Below, in pieces: positions 16,560 to 26,526 of a stretch of 64,000 nt of DNA. Position numbers and translations under genes: made by a program. The stretch's first letter is position 1. Each line of letters begins with the position of its first letter. Source of the stretch: Halomonas sp. 54_146. Lineage in GTDB: Bacteria > Pseudomonadota > Gammaproteobacteria > Pseudomonadales > Halomonadaceae. The stretch is from the NCBI RefSeq assembly GCF_001507855.1, contig NZ_LGEN01000007.1:48921-112920 (forward strand). Direction: 5' to 3'. The notes under the pieces were generated by a model. It worked only from the letters and a program-made list of their open reading frames with translations, was not told the DNA's origin and did not search any database.

Positions 16560-18080
16560 ATGACCGGTAGTTTATTAATTATTGCGGCCTTTATGATCAT
16601 CCCCTTAGTGGTAGGGATTTTATCGGCGCGTCAATCGCAAGAAACCAGCGAAGACTTTTTCGTTCAGGGTCGCGCCATGGGCAGTATCGCGGTATTTTTC
16701 ACCGTGGCCGCAACCTGGTGGAGCGCCTTTGCGTTCCTCGGTTCTAACGCGACTTTTTATACCAATGGGCCGGTATTTCTTACCGCGCTAGCCTGGAACC
16801 TGCTGTTTGGCTTTATGTATTACTGGATCGGTAAGCGGGTTTGGTTTTTAGGCAAGCGATTCAATTATTTAACGCCTTCGGATTTAATTGGCGACTTTTA
16901 TAATAGCGAGGCGCTGCGCATTACCGTTGCCGCTATTACGCTGATTTTTACCGTTCCTTATTTGCAGATTCAGCTAACCGGGGGTGCCTACTTAATCGAA
17001 GTCGCCTCCGGTGGTTTGATTCCTTTCTGGCTCGCCGCGCTGCTGTTCTACTTCATCATTATTATCTACGTATGGATTGGCGGCATCCGAGCCATCGCCT
17101 GGACCGACGTTATTTATGGCGCTCTGCTGTTTTTCGGCATGTTGTACGCGGGCTACTACATTTCCACCCAAGTAGGTGGGCCAACCGCTCTCTTTAGTCA
17201 GCTTCAGCAGACCTCTCCTGACCATCTCACCATGCCAGGGCCTAATGGCACGATGGGCTACTCCATGTGGTTTTCGCTATTTGCTATTACCGCTATTGGC
17301 GCCTTTATGGGCCCGCAAATCTGGCTGCGTATGTACTCGGTTAAACACGGCAAACTGTTTAACCTAATGCCGTTTTTGTTAGGTTTAGCGGCCTTTGCCT
17401 ATGTAGGCTCGGTGCTGTCTGGCTATTCAGGCGTGCTGCTTGAGCCCAACGTAGCAAATCCTGACCAGATCCTGCCCATTATGCTGATGGAGTATGCACC
17501 TTACCTACTCGCATCACTGATCATGGCAGCCGGTGCTTCAGCCGCCATGTCTACCGCTAACTCGCAGATCCACGCGGTATCCACCGTGGTGACGATGGAT
17601 ATCTACAAACGCTATATCAATCGTGACGCAAGCCAAGCGCGTATTGTGTATATCGGACGTTTATCGCTGGTGGGCTTCTCGTTAGTGGCTTATGTCATGG
17701 CGCTTACCGTACCGGGCGTACTGGTCACGATTGGTATTGCAGCACTAGCGGGCACCGCACAGTTGATCATTCCCACCATAGGTGCCATCACCTGGAAAAA
17801 AGCCCATCCTACCGCTGCACTGGCGGGTTTGTGGGCGGGCGTTGCCTGCGTGTTACTCATGACCTTTGGCCCGCTAAGCGCACCGTTTGGCTACCATGCG
17901 GGTATCTGGGGTCTATTACTGAATACTGCGCTGTTTGTTGGGCTAAGCCACGCACTGCATCGCCGCGATACAGCGGTCGTAGAACGCTTTACCCAAGCAC
18001 GCCATGACTATGATGCCGAGTATCACCCAGAGCGCTTACCCGCTTATACGCAAGAAATCACCAGTAACGCTAACCACTAA
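16560..18080 (+). CDS. Sodium:solute symporter (SSS family)
   Basis: 506 residues, about 12-13 membrane helices. SSS hallmarks include EDFFVQGRAMGSIAVFFTVAATWWSAFAFLG-type residues at the N-terminus (shown here only as landmarks EDFFVQGRAMG and TWWSAFAFLG), and GASAAMSTANSQIHAVSTVV near 330, which holds the conserved Na+-site serines. An AAGGGGATTAACC ribosome-binding site precedes the ATG. Partnered with DUF3311 and followed by a ureido-hydrolase and an amidase, it probably imports a pyrimidine, hydantoin or ureide compound. The substrate is inferred only from context. Confidence 0.88.
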   Translation: MTGSLLIIAAFMIIPLVVGILSARQSQETSEDFFVQGRAMGSIAVFFTVAATWWSAFAFLGSNATFYTNGPVFLTALAWNLLFGFMYYWIGKRVWFLGKRFNYLTPSDLIGDFYNSEALRITVAAITLIFTVPYLQIQLTGGAYLIEVASGGLIPFWLAALLFYFIIIIYVWIGGIRAIAWTDVIYGALLFFGMLYAGYYISTQVGGPTALFSQLQQTSPDHLTMPGPNGTMGYSMWFSLFAITAIGAFMGPQIWLRMYSVKHGKLFNLMPFLLGLAAFAYVGSVLSGYSGVLLEPNVANPDQILPIMLMEYAPYLLASLIMAAGASAAMSTANSQIHAVSTVVTMDIYKRYINRDASQARIVYIGRLSLVGFSLVAYVMALTVPGVLVTIGIAALAGTAQLIIPTIGAITWKKAHPTAALAGLWAGVACVLLMTFGPLSAPFGYHAGIWGLLLNTALFVGLSHALHRRDTAVVERFTQARHDYDAEYHPERLPAYTQEITSNANH

Positions 18081-18094
18081 TAAGGAGTGGGTTG

Positions 18095-18925
18095 ATGACT
18101 CAAGCCCCTGTTTCAACCTCGCCACGCAGACCCAAGCTTGCCGAGTTGATTAGCGACGATATCAAGCGCTGGATAGCTGCAGAGTCATTGGGGGAAGGCG
18201 ACCGGCTACCCAACGAAAAAGCGCTGATGGAGCTTTACGGTAGCGCTAAGGGTACCGTGCGCGAAGCGCTCAAGATCCTAGAGGTTGAGGGGCTCATCAC
18301 GTTAAAAACCGGACCTAAAGGAGGCGCAGTCATTAATCAGCCCAGCATGGAGCCTGCCAGCCGCATGCTGCGTAATTTCCTGCACTTCCAACAGTTGGAT
18401 GGCAAGCAGGTATACCAGTTGCGCAAGCTTTTAGAAGTAGAACTGGCAGCCTCCGTGGTGGGTAAACTCACTGAGCAGGACTTCCAACAGTTGGAAGCCA
18501 ATATGTCGGCCTGCGCCTGCTGCACGAATCATGAAGAAGATCACCGACACCAGCGCTTTCTAGAGCTGGAGTTTCACCAGCTGCTGGCCCGCGCCTGCCC
18601 AAATCCATTGCTCGCGTTTATGTGCCAATTCTTAAACGACATGCTGCGCGATTTGGTGGTGATCAAAAAAGCGTACGTCCCGGAGCGAAAGCAATTCGAC
18701 CACGCTAATCAGGATTACCACCGACAGCTAGTGGATGCCTACCGCGCTGAAGATGCCCCACGTGTGCGACAGATCATGGCCGAGCACATGGCCGATGCTG
18801 AACATCACATGAGTGCGCTAGAAGCAGAAATGGCGGTACAGATGCTGGTCAGCAACGACTCATCCAATAATCAGAATCATCGTTCCAAGCTACACGACTT
18901 ACTAACGGCAAACACACCCGTTTAA
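18095..18925 (+). CDS. GntR-family (FadR/FCD type) transcriptional regulator
   Basis: 276 residues from ATG 18095, which follows AAGGAGTGGG; a TTG one codon earlier is less likely. N-terminal GntR winged helix (GEGDRLPNEKALMELYG, TVREALKILEVEGLITLKTG), then an all-helical FCD effector domain with His/Asp-rich metal or ligand positions (EFHQLLAR, HANQDYHRQLVDAY, MAEHMADAEHHM). It is in the operon between the symporter and the hydrolase, so it presumably regulates the operon from the divergent region upstream. Confidence 0.87.
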   Translation: MTQAPVSTSPRRPKLAELISDDIKRWIAAESLGEGDRLPNEKALMELYGSAKGTVREALKILEVEGLITLKTGPKGGAVINQPSMEPASRMLRNFLHFQQLDGKQVYQLRKLLEVELAASVVGKLTEQDFQQLEANMSACACCTNHEEDHRHQRFLELEFHQLLARACPNPLLAFMCQFLNDMLRDLVVIKKAYVPERKQFDHANQDYHRQLVDAYRAEDAPRVRQIMAEHMADAEHHMSALEAEMAVQMLVSNDSSNNQNHRSKLHDLLTANTPV

Positions 18926-18943
18926 CTTTGCGAGGAGAGTGAG

Positions 18944-20215
18944 ATGAACACCTACGTTACCCCCATCAAAGAGTCCAACCTACTTACTGACAGCGACCGC
19001 CTTTGGGCGTCGCTCATGGAGATGGCCAAGCTAGGGGCCACGCCTAAGGGCGGCGTGAACCGCCAGGCGCTGACCGACTTAGAGCGCCAAGGCCGCGACC
19101 TGTTTATTCAGTGGTGCCGTGCTGAGGGCTGTACGATTCGCATTGATAATATCGGCAATATTTTTGCCCGCCGGGAAGGCAGCGACCCCAGTGCCAAAAC
19201 AGTCATGGCGGGCAGCCACTTAGATACCCAACCCACCGGCGGCAAATACGATGGATGCTTCGGTGTCATGTCTGGCCTTGAAGTGATTCGCACCCTGAAC
19301 CAGCACAACATCACCACGCAATCGCCGATTGAAGTCGTCGCATGGACCAACGAAGAAGGCTGCCGATTCCCCCCCTGTATGATGGGCTCCGGCGTATTCA
19401 CCGGCGAGCTGGCGTTCGATGCCATGATGGCGCGCACCGACGCCGAGGGTGTCACGGTCAGCGATGCCTTAGACGCTATTCATTATCGTGGTAGTGACGA
19501 GGTCTCCCCCAACGAGATCAAAGCTTATTTTGAGCCACACATTGAGCAAGGCCCTATTCTCGAAGATACCGACACCACCATTGGCGTTGTCATCGGTGGG
19601 CTTGGGCAGAAGTGGTTCGATTTAACCCTAACGGGGCTTGAAGCCCATGCAGGCCCCACCCCGATGAACCTTCGCCGGGATGCCATGATGGGGGCCGCAG
19701 AAGTCACGCAAGCGCTCAACCGCATCGCCTTTGATCATCAGCCCCACGGGCGCGGCACGGTCGGTTGCATGACGCTGCACCCTGGTTCGCGCAATGTGAT
19801 TCCCGGCCAGGTCAAAATGACGCTGGATATGCGCCACTGGGAGCCTGAGGCCCTCGTCGCAATGGGCGAATCTGTGGCCACCGCCGTGGAGGATATTTGT
19901 CAACGTCATGGGCTGGCGTACGAGCTAACTCCCACCGCGGATTTTGCACCTGAGCACTTCAATAAAGCGTGTGTTGATGCGGTTCGCCAAGGTGCCAAGA
20001 AACTCAATCTCTCGCATATGGATATCATCAGCGGCGCAGGCCACGATGCGATGTTTATTGGCCGCGTGGCTCCCGCCGCGATGATCTTTATTCCCTGCAA
20101 GGATGGCATTAGTCACAACGAAATTGAGAGCGCCACTCCAGAACACGTTCACGCTGGCTGTAACGTGCTACTACACGCCATGCTTGAAGCAGCAGGTGTT
20201 GAGGATGGTGAATAA
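18944..20215 (+). CDS. M20-family N-carbamoyl-amino-acid hydrolase / beta-ureidopropionase
   Basis: 423 residues, M20 metallopeptidase fold, AllC/HyuC branch. Metal-binding motifs are AGSHLDTQPTGGKYDG (His, Asp), TNEEGCRFPPCMMGSG (Glu) and HIEQGPILE; the dimerisation lid has GLEAHAGPTPMNLRRDA. The family cleaves N-carbamoyl amino acids or allantoate. With preA and the omega-aminotransferase nearby, N-carbamoyl-beta-alanine is the best guess; N-carbamoyl-L-amino acids or allantoate are alternatives. The neighbouring amidase gene starts two bases after the stop. Confidence 0.88.
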   Translation: MNTYVTPIKESNLLTDSDRLWASLMEMAKLGATPKGGVNRQALTDLERQGRDLFIQWCRAEGCTIRIDNIGNIFARREGSDPSAKTVMAGSHLDTQPTGGKYDGCFGVMSGLEVIRTLNQHNITTQSPIEVVAWTNEEGCRFPPCMMGSGVFTGELAFDAMMARTDAEGVTVSDALDAIHYRGSDEVSPNEIKAYFEPHIEQGPILEDTDTTIGVVIGGLGQKWFDLTLTGLEAHAGPTPMNLRRDAMMGAAEVTQALNRIAFDHQPHGRGTVGCMTLHPGSRNVIPGQVKMTLDMRHWEPEALVAMGESVATAVEDICQRHGLAYELTPTADFAPEHFNKACVDAVRQGAKKLNLSHMDIISGAGHDAMFIGRVAPAAMIFIPCKDGISHNEIESATPEHVHAGCNVLLHAMLEAAGVEDGE

Positions 20216-20217
20216 TC

Positions 20218-21618
20218 ATGGCCGACTCCTTTGAAACACTAACGGCCGTCGACGCATTGGCCCGTTTCGGCGAGGGGTCGCTCTCGCCGGAGGCACTGGT
20301 TGAGGACTGCTTGGCGCGTATTGAGCGGGATAACCCCAAGGTCAATGCATTTACCTGCGTTAACGATGTAGAAGCTCGACGCCTAGCCGCAGAGTCGGCA
20401 CGGCGCTGGCAGGCAGACACGCCCTGCGGCCCGCTGGATGGCATACCCCTTACCATTAAAGACCTAACCTTAACCAAAGGCTTGCCTACGCGCCTAGGGT
20501 CAACCACCACCTCGGCAGATGGCCCTTGGGAGGTAGACGCCCCGATCAGCCGCCACCTGCGCAACGCTGGGGCCATCGTGATTGGCAAGACCACCTCGCC
20601 GGAGTTTGGCTGGAAAGGCGTCACCGACAACCCGCTGCACGGCATTACCCGCAACCCTTGGAACACTGAACTCACCCCAGGGGGATCATCCGGCGGCGCA
20701 GGCGCGGCAGCAGCGCTTAACTTGGGTTTGCTTCATCAGGGCAGCGATGCGGGCGGCTCAATCCGCATTCCATGCAGCTTTACCGGCACCTTTGGCATTA
20801 AGCCCACCTTTGGCTGGGTGCCCCAATGGCCTGCCAGCGCCATGAGCACGCTCTCCCACCTGGGGCCGATGACCCGCACCGCCACCGACAGTGCGCTAAT
20901 GCTTAGCGTGATGGCGCAGCCCGATGCCCGGGATGGCTACTCCGGCAACCCACTCGGCCCTGACTGGCTTACCCCGCCCCCTGCTGACCTACGTGGCTGG
21001 CGCATCGCCTTTAGCGCTAACCTCGGTTATGTAGAGGTCGCCCCGGATATTGCCCAGCGGGTTCAGGAGGCCGTTGCCCATTTAGAAGCACTGGGCGCGA
21101 CCGTAGAGCGAATTGACCCTGGCTTTAGCGATCCGCTTAAGACGTTTAATACCCTCTGGTTTGCAGGTGCCACTCAAGCCCTCGAAAAACTCGACGAGAA
21201 ACAGCAAGAGGCACTCGACCCAGGGTTTCTGGATATCGCCCGGCGCGGGCAGGATGTATCGCTCTCCGCCTACCTCGCCGCCCGGCGTGAGCACAGCGAA
21301 TTAACCGCCCACATGGCAGCCTTTCATGAACGCTATGACTTGCTGGTCACACCGACAATGCCCATTGCGCCCTTTGCCGCGGGCCACAACGTACCACCGG
21401 GCAAGCATTATCGAGACTGGATGGACTGGACGCCGTTTAGCTACCCCTTCAACCTCACCCAACAGCCCGCCGCATCGCTGCCTTGTGGGTTGGATAACCA
21501 GGGGCTGCCGGTAGGCTTGCACCTTGTAGCAGGCAAATACCAAGACCTTAAGGTACTGCATGCCGCCCAACTGCTTGAACGCTATTTGCCACCCATGACA
21601 CCGCCGGGAATGGCATAA
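20218..21618 (+). CDS. Amidase-signature family hydrolase
   Basis: 466 residues of the amidase-signature family (GatA, AtzF and aryl amidase relatives). The Ser-Ser-Lys triad is visible: Lys in GIPLTIKDLTLT (near 80), and the Gly/Ser-rich TPGGSSGGAGAAAALNLG and GSDAGGSIRIPCSFTG (near 155-180). It is a cytosolic serine hydrolase. It is last in the operon with symporter, regulator and carbamoyl-hydrolase, so it probably acts on an amide or ureide derivative; the substrate is unknown. There is no GatB/C partner, so it is not the tRNA amidotransferase. Confidence 0.87.
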   Translation: MADSFETLTAVDALARFGEGSLSPEALVEDCLARIERDNPKVNAFTCVNDVEARRLAAESARRWQADTPCGPLDGIPLTIKDLTLTKGLPTRLGSTTTSADGPWEVDAPISRHLRNAGAIVIGKTTSPEFGWKGVTDNPLHGITRNPWNTELTPGGSSGGAGAAAALNLGLLHQGSDAGGSIRIPCSFTGTFGIKPTFGWVPQWPASAMSTLSHLGPMTRTATDSALMLSVMAQPDARDGYSGNPLGPDWLTPPPADLRGWRIAFSANLGYVEVAPDIAQRVQEAVAHLEALGATVERIDPGFSDPLKTFNTLWFAGATQALEKLDEKQQEALDPGFLDIARRGQDVSLSAYLAARREHSELTAHMAAFHERYDLLVTPTMPIAPFAAGHNVPPGKHYRDWMDWTPFSYPFNLTQQPAASLPCGLDNQGLPVGLHLVAGKYQDLKVLHAAQLLERYLPPMTPPGMA

Positions 21619-21632
21619 CCAACACGGGTTGG

Positions 21633-23027
21633 CTACTTGCTGGCCAACCGCTCCCGCGCCAGCTCAGCAAACTGCTGGCGGGAAGGTTTAAAACCCACCC
21701 CTGGCGGCCAGGCCAGCCAGGCATCGGGCACCATAAAGCCGGGCAGCGCCTCGCGTACCCAAGTGCTTAGTGCTTGTTCCGATACGGCCTCGCCGTGCCA
21801 ATCGATAAACGCCACCGGGCGCTCCCCCCACTCGGGGTGGGGCACTGGTACGACTAACGCCTGGGCAACGCCGGGGTGGTCGACTAAGCGCTGCTCAATT
21901 GCTTCCGGCTGAATATTCTCGCCACCGGAGATAAAGCCGTTATCAAGCCGCCCTTCCACCACCAGCGCGCCTTCCGTGGTGAAGTGTCCTTTGTCACGGG
22001 TAGCAAACCAGCCCTCATCGTTGAGGGCTGGATCAATCTCGCCGTTATTCAAATAACCGCAGAAAAGGGTCTCGCCACGCACCTGTATCTCACCCTCGAC
22101 GACCCTCACTTCACGGTTCAGTAGCGGCCTGCCGACCACGCCCGGCGCGGTGGGTATGCCGGTGCAGACCTGGCTGGCCATCTCGGACAGCCCATAGCTA
22201 ACCTTCGGCGTCAGCCCCAGGGATGTCATCTTTGCCACCAGCGGCGCGGGAATCGCCGCGCCGCCTAGCAGCAGCTCGCGCAACTGAGTGCGTTTGGGGG
22301 AAAAACCCACTTTCAGAAGCCGCCACAGCTGAGTGGGCACCAGGGAAAGGTGGGTAATCGACTGCTGCTCAAGGCGCGCAGGAAGTGTTTGCGGATCGTC
22401 ATCAAGAATCACTCGCCCACCGGCCATAAAAACGCGGAACGGGATAGCGTAGCCACCGATATGAAACAGCGGCAGCGACAGCAGCCAGCCACTGTTTTGA
22501 TCAACGGGAATAAACGACGCGGAGCCACGGGCGGAGGCCAAATGATTCCCTACGCGATGCAGAACCGCCTTAGGCGAACCGCTGGAGCCAGAGGTAAAAA
22601 TCGTGTTGCACAGTTGGTTGCCATCCAGTGTCGGAGGTTCACCCGCATTGGCTTCGGCTAGAAAATCGAGGCTAACCGGCGTTAGTTCGGAAGAATATTG
22701 ATGATCGCTTTCCGTTTGGCAAACCCACCCAGCCTGCAAACGTTTGGCCAGATTGAGCTGCTGGGCAACGGGAAAAGCCGGGTTAAGCGGACAAAAAATA
22801 ACCCCGGTCCGCAGGCAGGCCCACGCCAGCAACAAGGATTCAAGCGAGCCTTTGGCGGGTACCATTAACCGGTCACCGGGCACAAAACCTTCCCTGGCCA
22901 GCTGCTGCGCCAAAGACGCCACGCGGCGGTTAAGCGTTCGGTAACTAAGCCGCACCCTGCCGGCGTCTATCGCAATATGTTCAGGGGTCTCTTTAGCCCA
23001 ATAGTGAATGGGGCAGGTATCTATCAC
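21633..23027 (-). CDS. menE: o-Succinylbenzoate--CoA ligase
   Basis: 464 residues, ANL-superfamily acyl-adenylating enzyme. The ATP-binding P-loop is IFTSGSSGSPKAVLHR (near 140). Further motifs are VSYGLSEMASQV and the hinge VVEGRLDNGFISGGENI. It activates o-succinylbenzoate to its CoA thioester in menaquinone synthesis. It is the last gene of the men/frd cluster, 32 bp after menC. Shortish for the ANL family but normal for MenE. It converges with the amidase gene. Confidence 0.92.
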   Translation of the reverse strand: MIDTCPIHYWAKETPEHIAIDAGRVRLSYRTLNRRVASLAQQLAREGFVPGDRLMVPAKGSLESLLLAWACLRTGVIFCPLNPAFPVAQQLNLAKRLQAGWVCQTESDHQYSSELTPVSLDFLAEANAGEPPTLDGNQLCNTIFTSGSSGSPKAVLHRVGNHLASARGSASFIPVDQNSGWLLSLPLFHIGGYAIPFRVFMAGGRVILDDDPQTLPARLEQQSITHLSLVPTQLWRLLKVGFSPKRTQLRELLLGGAAIPAPLVAKMTSLGLTPKVSYGLSEMASQVCTGIPTAPGVVGRPLLNREVRVVEGEIQVRGETLFCGYLNNGEIDPALNDEGWFATRDKGHFTTEGALVVEGRLDNGFISGGENIQPEAIEQRLVDHPGVAQALVVPVPHPEWGERPVAFIDWHGEAVSEQALSTWVREALPGFMVPDAWLAWPPGVGFKPSRQQFAELARERLASK

Positions 23028-23059
23028 GCTGAGCGCTCCTGTTTATAAAGTCAAAGTTA

Positions 23060-24016
23060 TCAATACGCGGCTTGATAGAGGCAGTGCAGTGAGTCAGTGA
23101 TCACATCGCCCGCCACATTGACCAGGCGGCCAGCAAGCCATTGGCCGGTAGCTAACCCCGGCGGCTCATTGGGTGCCCACTCGCTGGCTAAACGGGCAAG
23201 TAGCCCTAGGCCTAAATCGGATTCAAAGCTTGAAGAAACTACCACGCGAAGATTACCCGCCCTTGCTCGCTGAACGAGCGCCTCGCAGGCACTTAGCGAG
23301 CCAATTAGCGTGGGTTTGATCACCAACGCTTTAAGCTGCGGGTGGCAGTACCACGCATCCCTGCGCGATAGCGTTTCGTCCAGAGCGATGGCCACCCCAG
23401 AGGCTTCCGCCACGGCGAAAGAGTCAGCAAAACCAGCGCAGGGTTCTTCCAGGTAGTCAATTTGCTCAAGCGTTAAGCCCGCGCAGAAGCGCTGCGCCTG
23501 CTCCCGCGTCCAGCCGCCGTTGGCATCCAGAATCAGCTTAGTGGTGGGGAGTCGCTCGCCAAGCTGTTTAATCAGCGCAAGCTCCTCTTCCATGGCGTAG
23601 CGCGCCACCTTCAGCTTAAGCCGAGCCGGCGGCGACGCTTGCCAATGAGCGGCTGAAAGAGACTGAATCAAAACCGCAGGTGAGCCCTGGAGCAGCGGGT
23701 AAGGCGGCAAGGCAGCAGAAAGCTTGCTTGGCCATTGGCGCTGGGCACAGCCAAAGCCGAACTGCACCGACGCCAGCGCGGGAAAAGCCTGTTCGCCACG
23801 GCGCAAAGCAGCCAGGCAGGCCAGGCTTTGTGCTTCGGCTTCTTCCAGGGTTTCGGTTGAAAAGCCAGGCAGCGGGGCAATTTCCCCCCACTGCCCGTTG
23901 ATAGCAACCAACAGCCCTTCCCTGTTCGTCAGCTGCTTTCCTTTAAACGTTAGCGGCTGGCGAAACGGCACAGAATAGCGGTAAAGCGCTAGGCGATGTC
24001 TGAAAGCTGGCGGCAT
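23060..24016 (-). CDS. menC: o-Succinylbenzoate synthase
   Basis: 318 residues, enolase superfamily, E. coli MenC type. It dehydrates SHCHC to o-succinylbenzoate. The catalytic and metal residues are recognisable in LKLKVAR (Lys), TKLILDANGGWT (Asp), IDYLEEPCAGF (Glu) and VAIALDETLSR (Asp/Glu), with the second lysine in LKALVIKPTLIGS. Its first base overlaps the last base of menB, indicating translational coupling. Confidence 0.9.
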   Translation of the reverse strand: MPPAFRHRLALYRYSVPFRQPLTFKGKQLTNREGLLVAINGQWGEIAPLPGFSTETLEEAEAQSLACLAALRRGEQAFPALASVQFGFGCAQRQWPSKLSAALPPYPLLQGSPAVLIQSLSAAHWQASPPARLKLKVARYAMEEELALIKQLGERLPTTKLILDANGGWTREQAQRFCAGLTLEQIDYLEEPCAGFADSFAVAEASGVAIALDETLSRRDAWYCHPQLKALVIKPTLIGSLSACEALVQRARAGNLRVVVSSSFESDLGLGLLARLASEWAPNEPPGLATGQWLAGRLVNVAGDVITDSLHCLYQAAY

Positions 24017-24876
24017 TAAGGGTTACGCGGGTAGCGGGAAAAATCCGGGCGGCGTTTTTCGTTGAAAGCGTTGCGCCCCTCCTGCCCTTCTTCGGTCATG
24101 TAATAGAGCATGGTGGCGTTGCCAGCCAGTTCCTGCAGCCCGGCTTGGCCGTCGCAGTCAGCATTGAGTGCGGCTTTTAGGCAACGCAGCGCCATGGGGC
24201 TGTTCTGTAGCATTTCCCGGCACCAGCGCACGCTCTCTTTTTCCAGCGCTTCCAGCGGCACCACGTGGTTCACCAGCCCCATTTCCAGCGCTTGGGCGGC
24301 GCTGTATTGGCGGCACAGAAACCAGATTTCCCGCGCCTTTTTCTGGCCCACAATGCGCGCCATATAAGAAGCGCCGTAGCCACCATCGAAGGAGCCAACC
24401 TTGGGGCCGGTTTGGCCGAAAACCGCGTTATCAGCCGCGATGGTTAGGTCGCACATCATGTGCAGCACGTGGCCGCCACCGATGGCGTAGCCCGCCACCA
24501 TCGCCACTACCGGCTTGGGGCAGGTACGAATGTCGCGCTGGAAATCCAGCACGTTGAGGTGGTGGGTGCCTTCTTCATCCTGGTAGCCGCCATAGTCACC
24601 GCGAATGCGCTGGTCACCGCCGGAACAGAAGGCTTTTTCGCCGGCACCCGTCAAGATAATCGCACCAATGGCGCTGTCGTGGCGGGCGCGGTTAAGCGCC
24701 TGAGCCATCTCGCTCACCGTTAGCGGGCGAAAGGCGTTGCGCACCTCAGGCCGGTTGATGGTAATACGCGCAATGCCATCTTTTGATGTGTGATACCAAA
24801 TATCTTGATAGCCATCTGAGCGATCCTGCCACTCGATGGGGGAATAGAGTTCTGATTCAGTGAGTCCGTTAATCAT
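24016..24876 (-). CDS. menB: 1,4-Dihydroxy-2-naphthoyl-CoA synthase
   Basis: 286 residues, crotonase superfamily. MenB closes the second ring of the naphthoquinone. Characteristic segments are [39 protein letters not shown] (oxyanion hole), and [17 protein letters not shown] with the conserved Asp and Gly. The C-terminal [20 protein letters not shown] matches family members. It lies directly downstream of frdD on the same strand. Confidence 0.95.
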   Translation of the reverse strand: MINGLTESELYSPIEWQDRSDGYQDIWYHTSKDGIARITINRPEVRNAFRPLTVSEMAQALNRARHDSAIGAIILTGAGEKAFCSGGDQRIRGDYGGYQDEEGTHHLNVLDFQRDIRTCPKPVVAMVAGYAIGGGHVLHMMCDLTIAADNAVFGQTGPKVGSFDGGYGASYMARIVGQKKAREIWFLCRQYSAAQALEMGLVNHVVPLEALEKESVRWCREMLQNSPMALRCLKAALNADCDGQAGLQELAGNATMLYYMTEEGQEGRNAFNEKRRPDFSRYPRNP

Positions 24877-24922
24877 GCCTATCTCTTTTTTCTGTTGGGG
24901 CGAAATACTGACAGTGAAGCGC

Positions 24923-25333
24923 TTAACCCAGCATGCCTGCTATCACTAACCCTAGAGCAAGAACACTGAGCAGCGCAGCGCCACCGTACATTAGCTTTTT
25001 GTTGAGCGCGTCATTGCCCACGCTTATATCGAACAGCCCGTGGCGCAGGCGGTGGGCGGCATGGAACAGCGGCAAACACACCACCGCCCCCACAAACAGA
25101 AAGCCCGGCACGCTGAACAGCAGCGCAGATGCCCGCTCGTAGCTCAGCGCTTCAGCGGGCAGCAGGCCAAGGGGCAGTAAAATAGCAATAAATAGAATGA
25201 CGGCGGGCAGAATAACCGCAAAGCAGACCCCGCCTGCGCTAAACAGCCCCCACCACAGCGGCTCATCAAAGGCTTGTTTGTGCTGTGCAGCCTGTTTGTT
25301 CATGCTGAGTCTATCCATGCTTGGCTTGCTCAT
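24923..25333 (-). CDS. frdD: Fumarate reductase membrane anchor subunit D
   Basis: 136 residues from ATG 25333, preceded by GGGAGGGCATAAG; the longer frame runs back into frdC. Three hydrophobic helices ([57 protein letters not shown]), as in FrdD, which with FrdC anchors FrdAB to the inner membrane and binds menaquinol. His-Arg-Leu-Arg-His-Gly in helix 2 matches the family. The ATG is one base past the frdC stop. Confidence 0.9.
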   Translation of the reverse strand: MSKPSMDRLSMNKQAAQHKQAFDEPLWWGLFSAGGVCFAVILPAVILFIAILLPLGLLPAEALSYERASALLFSVPGFLFVGAVVCLPLFHAAHRLRHGLFDISVGNDALNKKLMYGGAALLSVLALGLVIAGMLG

Positions 25334-25334
25334 C

Positions 25335-25730
25335 TTATGCCCTCCCGAATAGCCAGAAAAACAGCAGCGCAACCGCCACTACCCCCGCCCACTGCCCGGC
25401 CACAATGGCTTGGTCAGGCAGGCTGCGCCCGGCGATGCGCAGCGGCATTACCCGCGGAAACAGCACAAAAAAGGTGGCGGCGTGAAACAGGCTGGCGGCC
25501 AGCGCAACAATATTCAGCGCCAGCACAATGGGCGAGCTCATAAAGGCGACCCACCCCTGCCAGCTTTGCGCCCCCTGCAGCAGGGCGACCATGCCGGCCA
25601 GTAAACACAGCGTGAAAAACACCAGCGGCAGCACCGTGGCTTCGCGCAGCATGTAGAGCTTAAAAAAGCGGTGTTTGAGCCACCAGTTGCGTTTCAGCGG
25701 CGGCAGGCGTTGCGATGATGATTTATCCAT
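25335..25730 (-). CDS. frdC: Fumarate reductase membrane anchor subunit C
   Basis: 131 residues from ATG 25730 (ribosome-binding site AGGGGAGAG). The open frame upstream overlaps frdB and is not the gene. Three membrane helices (REATVLPLVFFTLCLLAGMV, PIVLALNIVALAASLFHA, and the C-terminal one ending ALLFFWLFGRA). The FrdC-type N-terminus has WWLKHRFFKLYMLREAT. Forms the quinone-binding anchor with FrdD. The start codon lies 13 bp after the end of frdB. Confidence 0.9.
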   Translation of the reverse strand: MDKSSSQRLPPLKRNWWLKHRFFKLYMLREATVLPLVFFTLCLLAGMVALLQGAQSWQGWVAFMSSPIVLALNIVALAASLFHAATFFVLFPRVMPLRIAGRSLPDQAIVAGQWAGVVAVALLFFWLFGRA

Positions 25731-25743
25731 AATTTCTCTCCCC

Positions 25744-26526
25744 TTACCCTTTAAACAGCGCGATGAGCGTGTGCTTGGCCGCTTCGACCTTGCCCTGGTT
25801 GACCGCGGCGGCCGGGTCAACGTTTTTGGGGCATACCTGCGAGCAGAAGCCAACAAAAGTACAGCTCCACACGCCTTCGTGACGGTTAAGTTCGGCCATG
25901 CGCTGTTTTTTGCCGTGGTCGCGGCTGTCCAGGTTGTAACGGTGTGCCAGGGTGAGCGCCGCCGGGCCGAGGAACTCTTGGTTCAGCCCGAACTGCGGGC
26001 AGGCCGAGTAACAAAGGCCGCAGTTAATGCAGTTAGCGAACTGCTTGTAGCGTTCCAGCTGCGCGGGGGACTGCTGATAGGTTTCCGGCGCGTTGGGATC
26101 AAACGCTTTCACCGGATTATCATCAATTAAATAGGGCTTAACCGCCGCTAGGTGCTCAAGGAAAATCTCCATATCCACCACTAGATCCCGCTGGACGGGA
26201 AAATGGGCCAGCGGCTCGATGCGAATTTCGCCTTCGTAGTCGCGCAGGAAGGTTTTGCAGCCAAGCTTGGGAATGCCGTTGACCATCACCCCGCAGGAGC
26301 CGCAAATCGCCATGCGGCACGACCAGCGGTAGCTCAGCGTGCTATCGAGCTGTTCTTTGATATGGTTGAGGGCATCCAGCAGCGAGGTGCTGTCGTCCAC
26401 CGGCAGTTCATACGGCTGCCAATAGGGTTCAGCCGGGTTATCCGGCAGGTAGCGTTTGACGCTGATGTGTTTGGTGCGAATGTTATGAGTGCTAACACGC
26501 TTGGTGCTGATCTGCTCGGTATTCAT
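25744..26526 (-). CDS. frdB: Fumarate reductase iron-sulfur subunit
   Basis: 260 residues. The N-terminal 2Fe-2S ferredoxin domain carries [15 protein letters not shown] ... KLGCKTF. The C-terminal part has the 4Fe-4S/3Fe-4S cysteines in [15 protein letters not shown] and [11 protein letters not shown]. It carries electrons from menaquinol at FrdCD to the FrdA flavin. About 20 extra residues precede the core ([14 protein letters not shown]). The start overlaps the frdA stop by four bases. Succinate dehydrogenase SdhB is the alternative, but four separate frd-type subunits within a men cluster favour FrdB. Confidence 0.93.
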   Translation of the reverse strand: MNTEQISTKRVSTHNIRTKHISVKRYLPDNPAEPYWQPYELPVDDSTSLLDALNHIKEQLDSTLSYRWSCRMAICGSCGVMVNGIPKLGCKTFLRDYEGEIRIEPLAHFPVQRDLVVDMEIFLEHLAAVKPYLIDDNPVKAFDPNAPETYQQSPAQLERYKQFANCINCGLCYSACPQFGLNQEFLGPAALTLAHRYNLDSRDHGKKQRMAELNRHEGVWSCTFVGFCSQVCPKNVDPAAAVNQGKVEAAKHTLIALFKG

